Positions 24,237 to 33,716 of a stretch of 64,000 nucleotides of DNA are shown in pieces. The number at the start of each line of letters is the position of its first letter. Positions within the stretch are counted from its first letter, which is position 1. The stretch is from Gammaproteobacteria bacterium (GTDB taxonomy: Bacteria > Pseudomonadota > Gammaproteobacteria > Steroidobacterales > Steroidobacteraceae), in assembly GCA_021773365.1 (NCBI GenBank), contig JAJFKF010000095.1, forward strand, positions 44,511-108,510, read 5' to 3'. Both the position numbers and the translations under genes were made by a program. The notes under the pieces were generated by a model. The model had not been told where the DNA came from, searched no databases, and saw only the letters and a program-made list of their open reading frames with translations.

Positions 24237-27200
24237 ATGCATTTTCCAACCCGCACCCTGCGCCTCAGCGCCCTTCTGGCCACGCTCCTCGCCGCACCCA
24301 TGCTGTGGGCGCAGACCGTGACCAAATTCGACTTGCCGCAGCAGTCCCTGGCCACATCGCTGCGCGCCGTCGGCAGTCAGACCGGTACCAACGTTCTGTT
24401 CGACCCCCCGCTGGTCGAAGGTCGCGATGCCCCCGCGCTGAAGGCCCAGCTCACCGCCGATGAGGCTTTCGCCAGGCTGCTCGCCGGCAGCGGCATCAAG
24501 CACAAATTCCTCGATGAAAAGACCGTGATGCTGGTCACCCAGCCCGCCACTGCAGTGGGTGAATCGAGCAGCCAGGCCGTTGAGCCAGCCACGCAGAAAA
24601 CGCTGCGGCTGGTGCAGGTTCCCGAGGCGCGGATCGCCCGCGCCAGCCAGGACACCGTTGCCGAGGGCGTCGTTGACGAGGAAGAGAAGCCGGCGGCGAA
24701 GACAGTGCTCCCCGACGTCACTGATCTGATCGTCACCGGCCGCCGGATCGAGGGCCTGAACAACAAGGGCCTGCTACAGAGTGGAGAGAACTCAGCCCTG
24801 TATCACGATGTGTATACCGCCGAGGACATCGAGCGCTTCGGCATCTCCAGCATTGAAGAGCTGTTCCGGCTGATTCCGCAGACCAGTTCGGCGTCAACCA
24901 GTCTGCAGGCTCCCAGCGAATCCGTCGGTGTCACCGGCGGTCTGACACTCAGGACCTCCACAGTGGGCCTGCGAGGGTTTTCATCGACGCAAACGGTAGT
25001 GCTGGTGAACGGCCGCGCATTGCCGCGCTCCGGCACGGGCGCCGGAGCCGACATCTCCCGCATTCCGATCGCCGCCATCGAGCGGGTCGAAGTGCTGCCG
25101 TATGCCGGCTCGGCCATTTACGGCGCCGGTGCGCTCGGCGGCGCGATCAACATCATCCTGCGCAAGGAATACTCAGGGCATGACCTGAATACCTACGTTG
25201 GTACGACCACAGAGGGCGGCGGCTCGGAACTGCGCGTGACCTATCTGGGCGGTTTCAATTTCAATCAGGGCCGAACCACCCTGACCACCACTGCCAGCTA
25301 TGCGCACCGCGATGCGCTGCGTGGCGAGGACCGGGATTATCTGGACCGGGCGCTGGATCGCTACGGCCCCGCATCCACTGTGACCAACGCGCAGGGCGTG
25401 CGTTTATTTGAAACCCTGATCCTGCCGTCCTTTGCCGGTGCGCCAGGCACTATTCTGGTGGGCAATGCACCCAGCGCAGCGCTGAATTCCTTGGGGATTC
25501 CCGGCGCGCCCAGCGCCCGGTATGCGGCAATTCCTGCCGGTCTCACCGCCGCGCAGACTGCCACGCTGACGCCGGCCTCGTTTGCCGCGACCGCCGGCAC
25601 CGCCAATCTCCAGCCGCGCTACGGGCGTTCGGTGCTGTATGAGCCGGTTGATTCCTACAGCGTCAACGCCCAGCTTGAGCACTCATTGATCCAGGACCGG
25701 CTGCAGGTGTATGGCGAGTTCACCCTTGGTTACAACCGCAGAAATTACTCCGCGCCGCAGAACTTTGTCATTCAGTTGTCCGCGACGGATCCGCTCAATC
25801 CCTTCCGTAACGACGTCACTGCGGGCTTTGCCGGCCGTCCGATCTCTATTTTCATGGATACGCCGGACCTGCCGGATCCTTCCAATGTCTTTGAATACAA
25901 TTCCGCGCGCGCGGTGGTGGGATTGAAGGGTCGCATTTCCGATAACTGGGAGTGGTCGACCGATGGCGTGTTCGACTACGCCTACTCGACGCTGAACAGC
26001 AACAACCCGATCAGTAATCTGGTGGAACTCACAAAGCTCTCGCCGTTTTCCTCGACCCCGGCTGGCCAGGCCGCGCCTGCTGTCCGCCGTGCCATCTATC
26101 CGGTATTCGCCGATCACACGGTCAACCCGCTGGCCGCGGGCGATATCGATACTTACTTCGACTCCATACGTTACAGCACCAGTAAGAGCAAGCAGTGGGA
26201 GGGCAACGCGCGCGTGCTGGGCACGATATTCAACCTGCCGGCCGGTCCGTTGCAGACCTCGGCGCTGGGCAAGTATCAGAACTGGGATTTCGCTTCCGGG
26301 CAGTTGCTCGGCGGCAGCAACGCATACTCGCAGTTGATCAACGGCACGCCGCTGGTCGACACTCCCAGCCGTACACCGGTGCGCCGCAAAGTGTTGCAGG
26401 GTGCGGTCGAACTGAGTATCCCCATCATCAGCCGCCTGTGGCGTCCGATCCCGATTGAATCCTTCGAGATCCAGGCCAGCTACTCGCGCGAGAACAACAC
26501 CAGCAGCAGCGTTTCCTCCGAGGGCCCGTTCGAGTACAAGCAGAGTGCCACCAACGGCGTGCTCGCCGGCCGCCTGCAGCTGACCAGGGATATTGCATTC
26601 CGTGCGTCCTATTCCGAAGGGTTCTATCCACCGGACTGGTCTGCAGTCGGCCTGCCGATCAGCACCCAGATGCTGCCGGGCTTCTTCCCCGACCCGGCGC
26701 GCGGCAATACGCTGCAGTTCTTCTCGCCCGGCGCGCCCATCATGACCATCCTGCAGGGCGGCAATCCCGGCCTGCAGCCGGAGACGGCGGACTCGAAGAA
26801 CTTCGGCCTGATGTTCACGCCGCGTTTCGCCCCCGGCTTCTCGATGAACGTCGACTTCTGGCGCATCGAGAAAGTCGACGCCATCGTGTTCTCCTCGTTT
26901 GTCAGCATCATCGCCAACCCCGATGCCTACGGGTTTCTGATCACCCGTACCGAACCGACCGCGCAGGACATTGCGCAGGGCTGGCTGGGATTCATCACGC
27001 AGGTTGATGCGCGTGCCTTCAATGCGGCGGTGACGCGTACGGAAGGCACCGACGTGAAGCTTCGCTACTCCCTTGATACCGCCAGCACAGGTTCCTTCGA
27101 GTTCAATCTGGGCGGCAGTTTCGTCAACAACTTCCAGCTGCTGGCGACGCCCAATTCCCCCGAGATAAACACCGCGGGCGGCAGCGGCCCGATCCGGCGT

Positions 27201-27560
27201 CGCGGCCACGGAGCGGTGACCTGGAACCGCAACAACTGGTTCACCACCGTCACCGGCCGGTACACCGGCCCGCGCTCGACCAACACGACCGCCCCGACCT
27301 CGAGTTTCCCCGGTGCATTTCCGCTGGACGGCTCGCGGCTTCCGAGCTCGATGCTGTGGGACCTGCAGGTTGCCTATGACCTGCCCTACGACGGCGCGGG
27401 CTCGAAAGGCTGGATGTCCGGTACCCGCCTCACGCTCGGCGTGCTGAATCTGCTCAATGAAGAGCCCACCTTTGTCTCCTCGAGCGGCAGCGGCTTCTAC
27501 AATGGCGCCGAGGATCCGCGCCAGCGGGTGGTGTACTTCCAGGTCAAGAAGAGCTTTTGA
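24237..27560 (+). CDS. STN-type TonB-dependent receptor, module C (thioredoxin-type clade)
   Basis: 1107 aa, the largest receptor here. Signal peptide to about residue 23 (APMLWAQ); STN domain about 26-95 with FDLPQQSLATSLRAVGSQTG and VLFDPPLVEGRDAPALKAQL, close to receptor B. The linker has LRLVQV; the TonB-box-like DLIVTGRRIEG follows; then plug (LIPQTSSAS, TVGLRGFSSTQTVVLVNGR, GALGGAINIILRKEY) and a large barrel ending VYFQVKKSF. It lacks the DPP...NAS signature of the esterase-type receptors. The stop TGA shares its A with the ATG of the thioredoxin-like gene. Ligand unknown. Confidence 0.92.
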   Translation: MHFPTRTLRLSALLATLLAAPMLWAQTVTKFDLPQQSLATSLRAVGSQTGTNVLFDPPLVEGRDAPALKAQLTADEAFARLLAGSGIKHKFLDEKTVMLVTQPATAVGESSSQAVEPATQKTLRLVQVPEARIARASQDTVAEGVVDEEEKPAAKTVLPDVTDLIVTGRRIEGLNNKGLLQSGENSALYHDVYTAEDIERFGISSIEELFRLIPQTSSASTSLQAPSESVGVTGGLTLRTSTVGLRGFSSTQTVVLVNGRALPRSGTGAGADISRIPIAAIERVEVLPYAGSAIYGAGALGGAINIILRKEYSGHDLNTYVGTTTEGGGSELRVTYLGGFNFNQGRTTLTTTASYAHRDALRGEDRDYLDRALDRYGPASTVTNAQGVRLFETLILPSFAGAPGTILVGNAPSAALNSLGIPGAPSARYAAIPAGLTAAQTATLTPASFAATAGTANLQPRYGRSVLYEPVDSYSVNAQLEHSLIQDRLQVYGEFTLGYNRRNYSAPQNFVIQLSATDPLNPFRNDVTAGFAGRPISIFMDTPDLPDPSNVFEYNSARAVVGLKGRISDNWEWSTDGVFDYAYSTLNSNNPISNLVELTKLSPFSSTPAGQAAPAVRRAIYPVFADHTVNPLAAGDIDTYFDSIRYSTSKSKQWEGNARVLGTIFNLPAGPLQTSALGKYQNWDFASGQLLGGSNAYSQLINGTPLVDTPSRTPVRRKVLQGAVELSIPIISRLWRPIPIESFEIQASYSRENNTSSSVSSEGPFEYKQSATNGVLAGRLQLTRDIAFRASYSEGFYPPDWSAVGLPISTQMLPGFFPDPARGNTLQFFSPGAPIMTILQGGNPGLQPETADSKNFGLMFTPRFAPGFSMNVDFWRIEKVDAIVFSSFVSIIANPDAYGFLITRTEPTAQDIAQGWLGFITQVDARAFNAAVTRTEGTDVKLRYSLDTASTGSFEFNLGGSFVNNFQLLATPNSPEINTAGGSGPIRRRGHGAVTWNRNNWFTTVTGRYTGPRSTNTTAPTSSFPGAFPLDGSRLPSSMLWDLQVAYDLPYDGAGSKGWMSGTRLTLGVLNLLNEEPTFVSSSGSGFYNGAEDPRQRVVYFQVKKSF

Positions 27561-28711
27561 TGCAGCGCTTTGCGCTGCTGGTGGCGGCAGTGCTCGGGCT
27601 TGCGGTCGCGTTCAGCGCGCAACCGCAGCCCGCACCTGCTGCGGTTGCCGATGCGGCGCAGACCGAGCTGAACGCACTGCTGGCGCTGACCACCGAGCGT
27701 CCACCGGAAGGCACCCAGGGCGCCGGCCACTACCGCTGGTTTGATCGCCAGACGCGCCTGATCGGCACTACGGCCTTCGCCTTCATCGAGAAGTATCCTC
27801 AGGACCCGCGGCGCTGGCGCGCGGCATTGATCCTGCAGCAGCGCCGGTTCCATCCCCGCTTCGTGGTATCCATTGCCGACAACTACGATGAAGTGGGCGA
27901 GGCCGCCGTCGTCCTGGACAAAGAAGCCATTGCCGCCTGGGACCAGCGGGTGGATGCACTGGAAGCGGCCCTGCGTGCGGCCGACGATGTCCCGCCCGAT
28001 GTCATGGAGCAGGTGGAGTTCGGCGACCTGTGGGGCGGGACCGTGATGCCGGCGCTGCAGGCGCTGCATGAAAAGCAGATCACGCCCGACTGGACGGTGG
28101 TGGATGCGGCCATCAGCGGGTTTCTGGCGCGCTGGCCGGCCAGCGACAGCACCGGCATGATGAGTATCTACGCTTCGTTGAAGAAGCAGTCCGGCGAGAC
28201 CGACGAACTGGCGGTGCTGCAGAAATTCGCCGACAGTCCCAATCGCGCCGCGCGCGACTACCTCAAGGCGCGCGAGCGGTTTCTTCAGCTCAGCCACACC
28301 CCCTTCGAGATGGCGTTCACCGCGCTGGACGGGCGCGAGGTGGACGTGGCCAAACTGCGCGGCAAGGTGGTGCTGATCGAATTCTGGGCCACCTGGTGCG
28401 GACCGTGTATCGCCGAGTTGCCGAATATCCATGCGGTGTACGACCAGTACCACGACCAGGGATTCGAGATCGTCGGCGTCTCCGTCGACAGTGAAAAGGA
28501 TCGGCGCAAGTTCATCGACCTGGTGGCGGAAAAGCAGATTACCTGGCCGCAGCACTTCGACGGGCGCGGCTGGAAGAATCAGTACGCGGTGGAGTTCACG
28601 GTCACCGGTGTGCCGGCGATGCTGCTGCTGGACAAACAGGGCCTGCTGGTGTCCACCGATGCCCGGGGTCCGAAGCTGGGTGCCGAGGTCAAGCGCCTGC
28701 TGGGGCTGTAG
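27560..28711 (+). CDS. Secreted TlpA-like thiol-disulfide protein, module C
   Basis: 383 aa. Signal peptide (MQRFALLVAAVLGLAVAFSA). The N-terminal helical region of about 230 residues is shared in layout with the module D homologue (PRRWRAALILQQRRF here, LRRWDVIAAMVARRG there). The C-terminal TlpA/ResA-like thioredoxin domain has FWATWCGPC with Cys280/Cys283, then ITWPQHFDGRGWKNQYAVEF and the cis-Pro loop VTGVPAM. Predicted periplasmic reductant or oxidant. The ATG overlaps the receptor stop by one base (TGATG), so the two are coupled; the TTG one codon earlier is a less likely start. Confidence 0.87.
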   Translation: MQRFALLVAAVLGLAVAFSAQPQPAPAAVADAAQTELNALLALTTERPPEGTQGAGHYRWFDRQTRLIGTTAFAFIEKYPQDPRRWRAALILQQRRFHPRFVVSIADNYDEVGEAAVVLDKEAIAAWDQRVDALEAALRAADDVPPDVMEQVEFGDLWGGTVMPALQALHEKQITPDWTVVDAAISGFLARWPASDSTGMMSIYASLKKQSGETDELAVLQKFADSPNRAARDYLKARERFLQLSHTPFEMAFTALDGREVDVAKLRGKVVLIEFWATWCGPCIAELPNIHAVYDQYHDQGFEIVGVSVDSEKDRRKFIDLVAEKQITWPQHFDGRGWKNQYAVEFTVTGVPAMLLLDKQGLLVSTDARGPKLGAEVKRLLGL

Positions 28712-28739
28712 GCGGTCGGGAGGGCTATTTTCTCCGGAA

Positions 28740-29306
28740 TCAACTGGTCCGAAAATCGCCGGGCAGGTCAGCGGCATCGATCTCACGCCACGCGCCCGGC
28801 GCCAGGTCGGCCACTGTGACCGGTCCAATCGCTGCCCGCACCAGTCGCAGCGTCGGGAAGCCGACGCGTGCCGTCATGCGGCGCACCTGGCGGTTCTTGC
28901 CTTCCCGCAGCGTGAGTTCCAGCCACGTCGTCGGGATTCTGGCGCGGTAACGGATCGGTGGGTTGCGGGGCCAGAGGTTGGCGGGTTCTCCGATCAATTT
29001 CGCGCCGGCGGGTTGCGTCCTGAAGTCCCCGAGGTCGACGCCGCTGCGCAACTGGGCGAGTGCGGCCTCGGTGGGTTCGCCCTCTACCTGCGCCCAATAG
29101 ACCTTGGGGAGTTTGTGGCGCGGGTTGGCGATGCGCGCCTGCAGGGCGCCGTCGTCGGTCAGCAGCAGCAATCCTTCGCTGTCGGTGTCGAGTCGACCCG
29201 CCGGGTACACCTTGGGGATCTGGATGAAGTCGGCCAGCGTGCGGCGACCGGGTTCCGGGCGAAACTTGCAGACCACATCGAACGGTTTGTTGAGGGCGAT
29301 CAACAC
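28740..29306 (-). CDS. rluE: 23S rRNA pseudouridine synthase RluE
   Basis: 188 aa, RsuA/RluB/E/F family without an S4 domain. The catalytic loop GRLDTDSEGLLLL has Asp40. The C-terminal half matches the RluE pattern strongly: LWPRNPPIRYRARIPTTWLELTL and EGKNRQVRRMTARVGFPTLRL. E. coli RluE makes pseudouridine 2457 in 23S rRNA. It is convergent with the module C thioredoxin gene, 28 nt away, and lies 7 nt downstream of the radical SAM gene on the same strand, so they may be co-transcribed. Confidence 0.9.
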   Translation of the reverse strand: MLIALNKPFDVVCKFRPEPGRRTLADFIQIPKVYPAGRLDTDSEGLLLLTDDGALQARIANPRHKLPKVYWAQVEGEPTEAALAQLRSGVDLGDFRTQPAGAKLIGEPANLWPRNPPIRYRARIPTTWLELTLREGKNRQVRRMTARVGFPTLRLVRAAIGPVTVADLAPGAWREIDAADLPGDFRTS

Positions 29307-29313
29307 GCGCGGC

Positions 29314-31248
29314 TCAATCCAGGAAACTTTCGATCAGGTCCGACGGTACGGTGGTGACCGGGACGGAGCGGGATCTGCTGCTGCGTGCGCGCTGCCGCCC
29401 GCCGCGGCCTGCAGCCGGCGGCTCGAACCACTCACGCAGGTCGGCATCGAGGCCGACGCCGTGCATGTAGTTGTAAAGCGCCTTGCGCAGCCCCTGGCCC
29501 AGGAAGTCGTGATCCGTGCCCATGGGGTCGTCGAACGGGATGTCATTGTGAGCAAACGTGATGTCGGGTGGCGCTCGCAGCGTGATGCCGTATTTTTCGG
29601 GCTGCAGACCGATGGGGGAGTGCGCGGTGGCCGCAAAACGATGCCAGTACGCCGACTGGATGCAGCCAGCCGCGAACAGCTGGCGCACGCGCTCGAGCGC
29701 GTCGATGGTGTCCTGCGCGGTCTCGGTGGGGAAGCCATACATCAGATAGGCATGCACCATGATGCCGGCGTCGGTGAACGCGCGCGTCACCCGCGCCACC
29801 TGTTCGACGGTGACGCCTTTCTGCATCAGCTTAAGCAGCCGGTCCGAGGCGACTTCGAGCCCGCCGCTGACGGCCACGCAACCGGACTCGGCCAGCAGAC
29901 GACACAGATCCGGCGTGAAGGTTTTCTCGAACCGGATGTTGCCCCACCAGGTGATGCTGAGCTTCTCTTCAATGAGGCGTGTTGCAAGTGCGCGCATGCC
30001 GGCCGGCGGCGCGGCTTCGTCCACCAGATGAAACCCGGTCTCGCCGGTCTCCGCGATCAGCGCGCGGATGCGCTGCATGACGAGGTCCTCACCCGGCCGG
30101 TCGTAGCGGCCGATGTAGTCGAGCGAGACGTCGCAGAAGGAACATTTCTTCCAGTAGCAGCCATGCGCCAGCGTGATCTTGTTCCAGCGGCCGTCCGACC
30201 AGAAGCGATGCATGGGGTTGAGCATCTCCATCACGGACACGTATCTGTCCAGCGGCAGGCCGTCGTAGGTCGGGATGCCGGTATCGCGTTGCGCGATGTC
30301 ATGCTGGGTGGCGTCGTTCTCGAAAACCACCTGTGTGCCCTGGCGTACAAAGGTGCGCACCAGCGGGGCAGGGCGGCCGCGCAACCGCAGCAGCAGGTTC
30401 AGCAGCGGCCGTTCGCCGTCATCGAGCGTGATGTAGTCGAAGTAGTCGAATACGCGCGGGTCGCGCAGGGAACGAAGTTCCGTGTTCACCCAGCCGCCGC
30501 CCAGAATCAGGGTGGTGTCAGGGGCGGCCGCGCGAAAGGTGCGGGCCATGCGAAATGCGCCGTAGACATTGCCGGGAAACGGCGCGGTCACCGCGATGAC
30601 ATCGGGCGGCTGCGCAATCAGCTCGCGCGTCAGCGCGTCGAGCGTGGTATCGACCAGTGTGGGGTCGCCCGTTAGTGCCTCATGCAGCGGGCCGAACGAA
30701 TGCGCGCTGGCGGCCAGTTGCTCGGCATAACGCGCGAGTTCGAAGCGCGGGTCAATGCCAATCCGCCACACGTCGGCCAGGTCGTCGATGTACAGGCTGG
30801 CCAGGTGGCGGGCCTGTTCCGTGGTGCCCAGCGTGCCGAAGGTGGAAAGCAGCGCCTCCTCATGCGTCTGCTCGAAGCGCGGCCCTTCGGGTAGAAACGT
30901 CCGCCCGACGATCCGAAACGCCAGGCTCGGATCGCGGTGCTGCAGGAACCGGACCGCCGGTTCAACCGTGTCCACATAACGCCCGGCATGCTCGAGAAAG
31001 TGCGCGATCGACGGCGGCACCGGCGCCCGTTTTCCGGCAACCCGCACGCGCCGCCGCAATTCCTCGGCCATCTGCGCCACCAGTGGCGCGGAAAACAATC
31101 GCAGGAACAGCGTGATCGAGGCGTCGGCCTGCGTCAGTTCCAGCCCGAGGTCGGCGGCATGCTGGCGCAGAAAACCCATCAGATACGCCGTCGCTGGATA
31201 CGGCGTATTGAGCTGAATCATCGGGGGGGTGACGAGCAGGAGGCGCAT
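29314..31248 (-). CDS. B12-binding-domain radical SAM protein with CX4CX2C cluster motif
   Basis: 644 aa from ATG 31248 (MRLLLVTPPMIQL); an in-frame ATG at 31269 is an alternative. The N-terminus resembles a cobalamin-binding Rossmann domain (LLLVTPP, TLILGGGWVNTEL, FDYITLDDGERPLL). The radical SAM core has Cys364-YWKK-Cys369-SF-Cys372, with four residues rather than the usual three between the first two cysteines, then GFHLVDEAAPP and SGGLEVASDRLL. The C-terminus is basic (RGGRQRARSSRSRS). No substrate is known. It is upstream of rluE. The 543 bp upstream of it hold an integrase relic. Confidence 0.8.
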   Translation of the reverse strand: MRLLLVTPPMIQLNTPYPATAYLMGFLRQHAADLGLELTQADASITLFLRLFSAPLVAQMAEELRRRVRVAGKRAPVPPSIAHFLEHAGRYVDTVEPAVRFLQHRDPSLAFRIVGRTFLPEGPRFEQTHEEALLSTFGTLGTTEQARHLASLYIDDLADVWRIGIDPRFELARYAEQLAASAHSFGPLHEALTGDPTLVDTTLDALTRELIAQPPDVIAVTAPFPGNVYGAFRMARTFRAAAPDTTLILGGGWVNTELRSLRDPRVFDYFDYITLDDGERPLLNLLLRLRGRPAPLVRTFVRQGTQVVFENDATQHDIAQRDTGIPTYDGLPLDRYVSVMEMLNPMHRFWSDGRWNKITLAHGCYWKKCSFCDVSLDYIGRYDRPGEDLVMQRIRALIAETGETGFHLVDEAAPPAGMRALATRLIEEKLSITWWGNIRFEKTFTPDLCRLLAESGCVAVSGGLEVASDRLLKLMQKGVTVEQVARVTRAFTDAGIMVHAYLMYGFPTETAQDTIDALERVRQLFAAGCIQSAYWHRFAATAHSPIGLQPEKYGITLRAPPDITFAHNDIPFDDPMGTDHDFLGQGLRKALYNYMHGVGLDADLREWFEPPAAGRGGRQRARSSRSRSVPVTTVPSDLIESFLD

Positions 31249-31408
31249 GGCGCGCGCAGCGTAACGCATGCCATGCAGGGCGGTATAGAAGGCGCCGGCG
31301 CGGGAGTGACCCCGTCTGCCGTGGCGTCGGGTGTTCGGGGAGCCGTTCTGCTACCGAATGCCTATCTTGAGTGAGGTTGGCAGTATGTATTCCCTGCGGT
31401 CCGGTGCC

Positions 31409-31582
31409 TGGCCCGACATCCGCGCGGTGCAGGAGCCGCACGGCCACAAGGACGTCAGCACCACGCAGATCTGCACTCATGTCATCCAGCGTGGTGCCAA
31501 CGCCACTCGCAGCCCGCTTGATGTATGGACACCGGCATCCCGGGCAGTGGACGGCTTGCTGATTCGCGGTATATCCCAGTGA
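31409..31582 (+). pseudogene. Integron-integrase (tyrosine recombinase) C-terminal relic
   Basis: The frame reads [19 protein letters not shown], then [19 protein letters not shown], matching the C-terminal box of IntI integrases (DIRTVQELLGH.DVSTTMIYTHV...G.RSPLD). The catalytic Tyr codon has become TGC (Cys) at 31472-31474, LLGH has become PHGH, and the rest of the enzyme is missing. This is a dead fragment. No attI or attC site was recognised nearby. Confidence 0.75.
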
Positions 31583-31791
31583 CCTCGGTCCCTTTTGCAG
31601 GCAGTCAGTGATCAGACTTCCGCCACCTCTGACCTTGGCCTGAAAATAGCAGCTGTCAATAAGCCTGTACATTGCCGCAAGTGACGACGCATCGCGGATG
31701 CAGGAGCAGGGGCGGCCATGGATGTAATAAAGCGTGGAAAGGTCCGCGTCTGGCCGGATTCAAGGCCGATGAAACGACGACGCTTGTGTGG
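31583..31791. other. Gene-free stretch downstream of integrase relic
   Basis: Nothing convincing: no open frame with a ribosome-binding site, no strong hairpin and no repeat. It ends at the stop of the convergent DUF4153 gene. Confidence 0.4.
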
Positions 31792-33537
31792 CTATTGCGC
31801 TCGCAGCCTGGCCTTGCCGATGCGCAGTTCCTGCCATTGTGCCGGCTCGGCTGCATAGTCCCCTGCCTCCAGGGCCGCGCGTACCTGCTCCGGCCCCGTG
31901 GGCACCGCCATGTATGAGCTGCCGACCTGGGTCCAGCCCCGCTGTGTTTCTTCGTAGACCAGGTAGTACGGAAAGGTGATGACCACGCATTCGTCGGTAG
32001 AGTCGGCATTGAGGTCGATGAAGATGGCGATGGGATCCAGGCTGTGCCACAGCGTTCCATGGCCTAGCCGCCCGGCCTTGTAATCGGCGCGGAGCTTCTC
32101 CTGAAGCGCCGCCTCCATCGCGTGCCCATGCGGATGGATTTCGATTTCGGCGAAGACCTCCTCCGGCGCGGTATCGCCGTAGGGCGACCAGCGATGCTCG
32201 CGTTCAAGCATGCGTGCGGCCTTGTGACGCAGGATGTCGGTGTCCTCGTCGTCGCCCTCCAGTGCCGCCAGGCGCTGCAGCGCGCTGCGTCCGTAGGCGC
32301 CGGATTCGAAGCGCAGATAGGCGAGTGAGCTCTGCAGTTCCTCTCCCTGTGCCTGCAGCGCCCGCGCGTACTGGCTCGAGGCCGACAAACGATGGGGCGA
32401 GGCCACGGGTGTGAGCGTCAGGCCCAGCACCACGATGATGCCCAGCGCCACGCCGATGTTGATGCGTTCGATGCCCCGCAGCCACGGGCCGCGCCGAACG
32501 GCGGCGATCGAATAACCGATGGCGTAGGCGGTGGCGGCCAGCGCCACGATCACGGCGAACACCCGCTCGACGGTGATGCCGTATTCGTCGATGCGCACCA
32601 GCAGGGCATACAGCGCCGTCACCGCCACGATCACGGTGGCCGGCAGCACGATGCGCAGGAACAGGGCGATGAACCGGGGGTAGGGCTGCTCGATGCGGCC
32701 ATTCTGGTAGCCGGCGTTGAGCAGCAGCACGGTGAAGGCCAGCAGCCACAACAGCCACGCCGCACCGATGGCCCGTTCACCGTGGAACAGCAGCTCGGGC
32801 AGTTTGATCAGCAGTGTGGGTGCGAAGAGGATCAGGATCAGTCCGGCCACTGGCGCCGGCCACTTCAGCAGTCCGAGCAGCTGCTCGCGCACCACGGTAA
32901 CCAGTTTCTCCAATGACCCGGTCAGATATAGCGCCACGCCGAAGGCGACGGTGGTGAAGGGATAGGCGAAGGCCGGTTCGGTGAACAGCCAGTCGAAGAA
33001 TTCATAGCCGAGCATGTCGAACAGCTTCGCCCACAGCATCAGCAGCGCCCAGAACAGGCCGGTGAACAGCGCCGCCTCCGCCAGCATGATGGCCTGCTGC
33101 CAGGCGGCGGCGAACAAATGCTCGTAACCGGTCCGCCAGCGCCCGGTCGCCAGGCGCGCGCGCAGGAAGGGCAGGCAGTGCAGCCATAGCACCCCGAGGG
33201 TGAACACGAAGACAAAGCCGCCCTGCCAGCTGGCAGGCGCGAGTTCCTCGGTATTCGCCGTGCCGCCGAAGTGCCAGCCGAAATAGAAGAAGAGTGCGGT
33301 CATGAGGCCGGCGGTCCACCACAGCAGCGCCGAGCGCCAGTACTCGGAGGCCAGTTGCAGGGTCAGCGGCACGAACAGGGCGGCGGCGAAGATTCCGAAC
33401 AGCCACTTTCCCGAGGTGGCCGGCCAGTACTGTCCGTCCATGGCCAGGTGCAGCCACATGAGCAGTGCGCCCTGCACGAGTGCCGTGAGGATGGTTACCA
33501 GAAGACGAGGCGTGTTCTGCAGGCTGAATAGTTGCAT
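31792..33537 (-). CDS. DUF4153 family integral membrane protein
   Basis: 581 aa. The N-terminal two thirds contain about ten hydrophobic helices (for example LLVTILTALVQGALLMWLHLA, LLWWTAGLMTALFFYFGW, AIGAAWLLWLLAFTVLLL), and the C-terminal third is a soluble domain (about 400-581) with ECVVITFPYYLVYEET. The pattern matches DUF4153 proteins, whose function is unknown. The start ATG 33537 follows GGGAGAA; a longer frame to 33636 lacks any site. Monocistronic, divergent from DUF1993. Confidence 0.82.
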   Translation of the reverse strand: MQLFSLQNTPRLLVTILTALVQGALLMWLHLAMDGQYWPATSGKWLFGIFAAALFVPLTLQLASEYWRSALLWWTAGLMTALFFYFGWHFGGTANTEELAPASWQGGFVFVFTLGVLWLHCLPFLRARLATGRWRTGYEHLFAAAWQQAIMLAEAALFTGLFWALLMLWAKLFDMLGYEFFDWLFTEPAFAYPFTTVAFGVALYLTGSLEKLVTVVREQLLGLLKWPAPVAGLILILFAPTLLIKLPELLFHGERAIGAAWLLWLLAFTVLLLNAGYQNGRIEQPYPRFIALFLRIVLPATVIVAVTALYALLVRIDEYGITVERVFAVIVALAATAYAIGYSIAAVRRGPWLRGIERINIGVALGIIVVLGLTLTPVASPHRLSASSQYARALQAQGEELQSSLAYLRFESGAYGRSALQRLAALEGDDEDTDILRHKAARMLEREHRWSPYGDTAPEEVFAEIEIHPHGHAMEAALQEKLRADYKAGRLGHGTLWHSLDPIAIFIDLNADSTDECVVITFPYYLVYEETQRGWTQVGSSYMAVPTGPEQVRAALEAGDYAAEPAQWQELRIGKARLRAQ

Positions 33538-33716
33538 CTTGTTGTTCTCCCTAAACCGACAGGCCAGACTCATAGGCCAGGTCAATGGACTACATTGGCG
33601 GGGTGGCCGGATCGACAGGGCGCCGCTGCGCAGCAAGCCGGGTCGCGGCTGGCGGCCTCCCGCGCGCAGGAGTACGCTGCCCTGCCCGCAGAGTCAATCC
33701 CGACGCAGGAGCCGCC

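Noticed and set aside
31249..31791. Active integron with cassettes or attC sites
   Set aside because: Only a C-terminal integrase fragment is present, the catalytic Tyr is lost, and no attC-like fold was recognised in the flanks.
33585..33716. N-terminal extension of the DUF1993 protein
   Set aside because: No ribosome-binding site and atypical sequence; the ATG at 33717 with AGGAG fits the family N-terminus.
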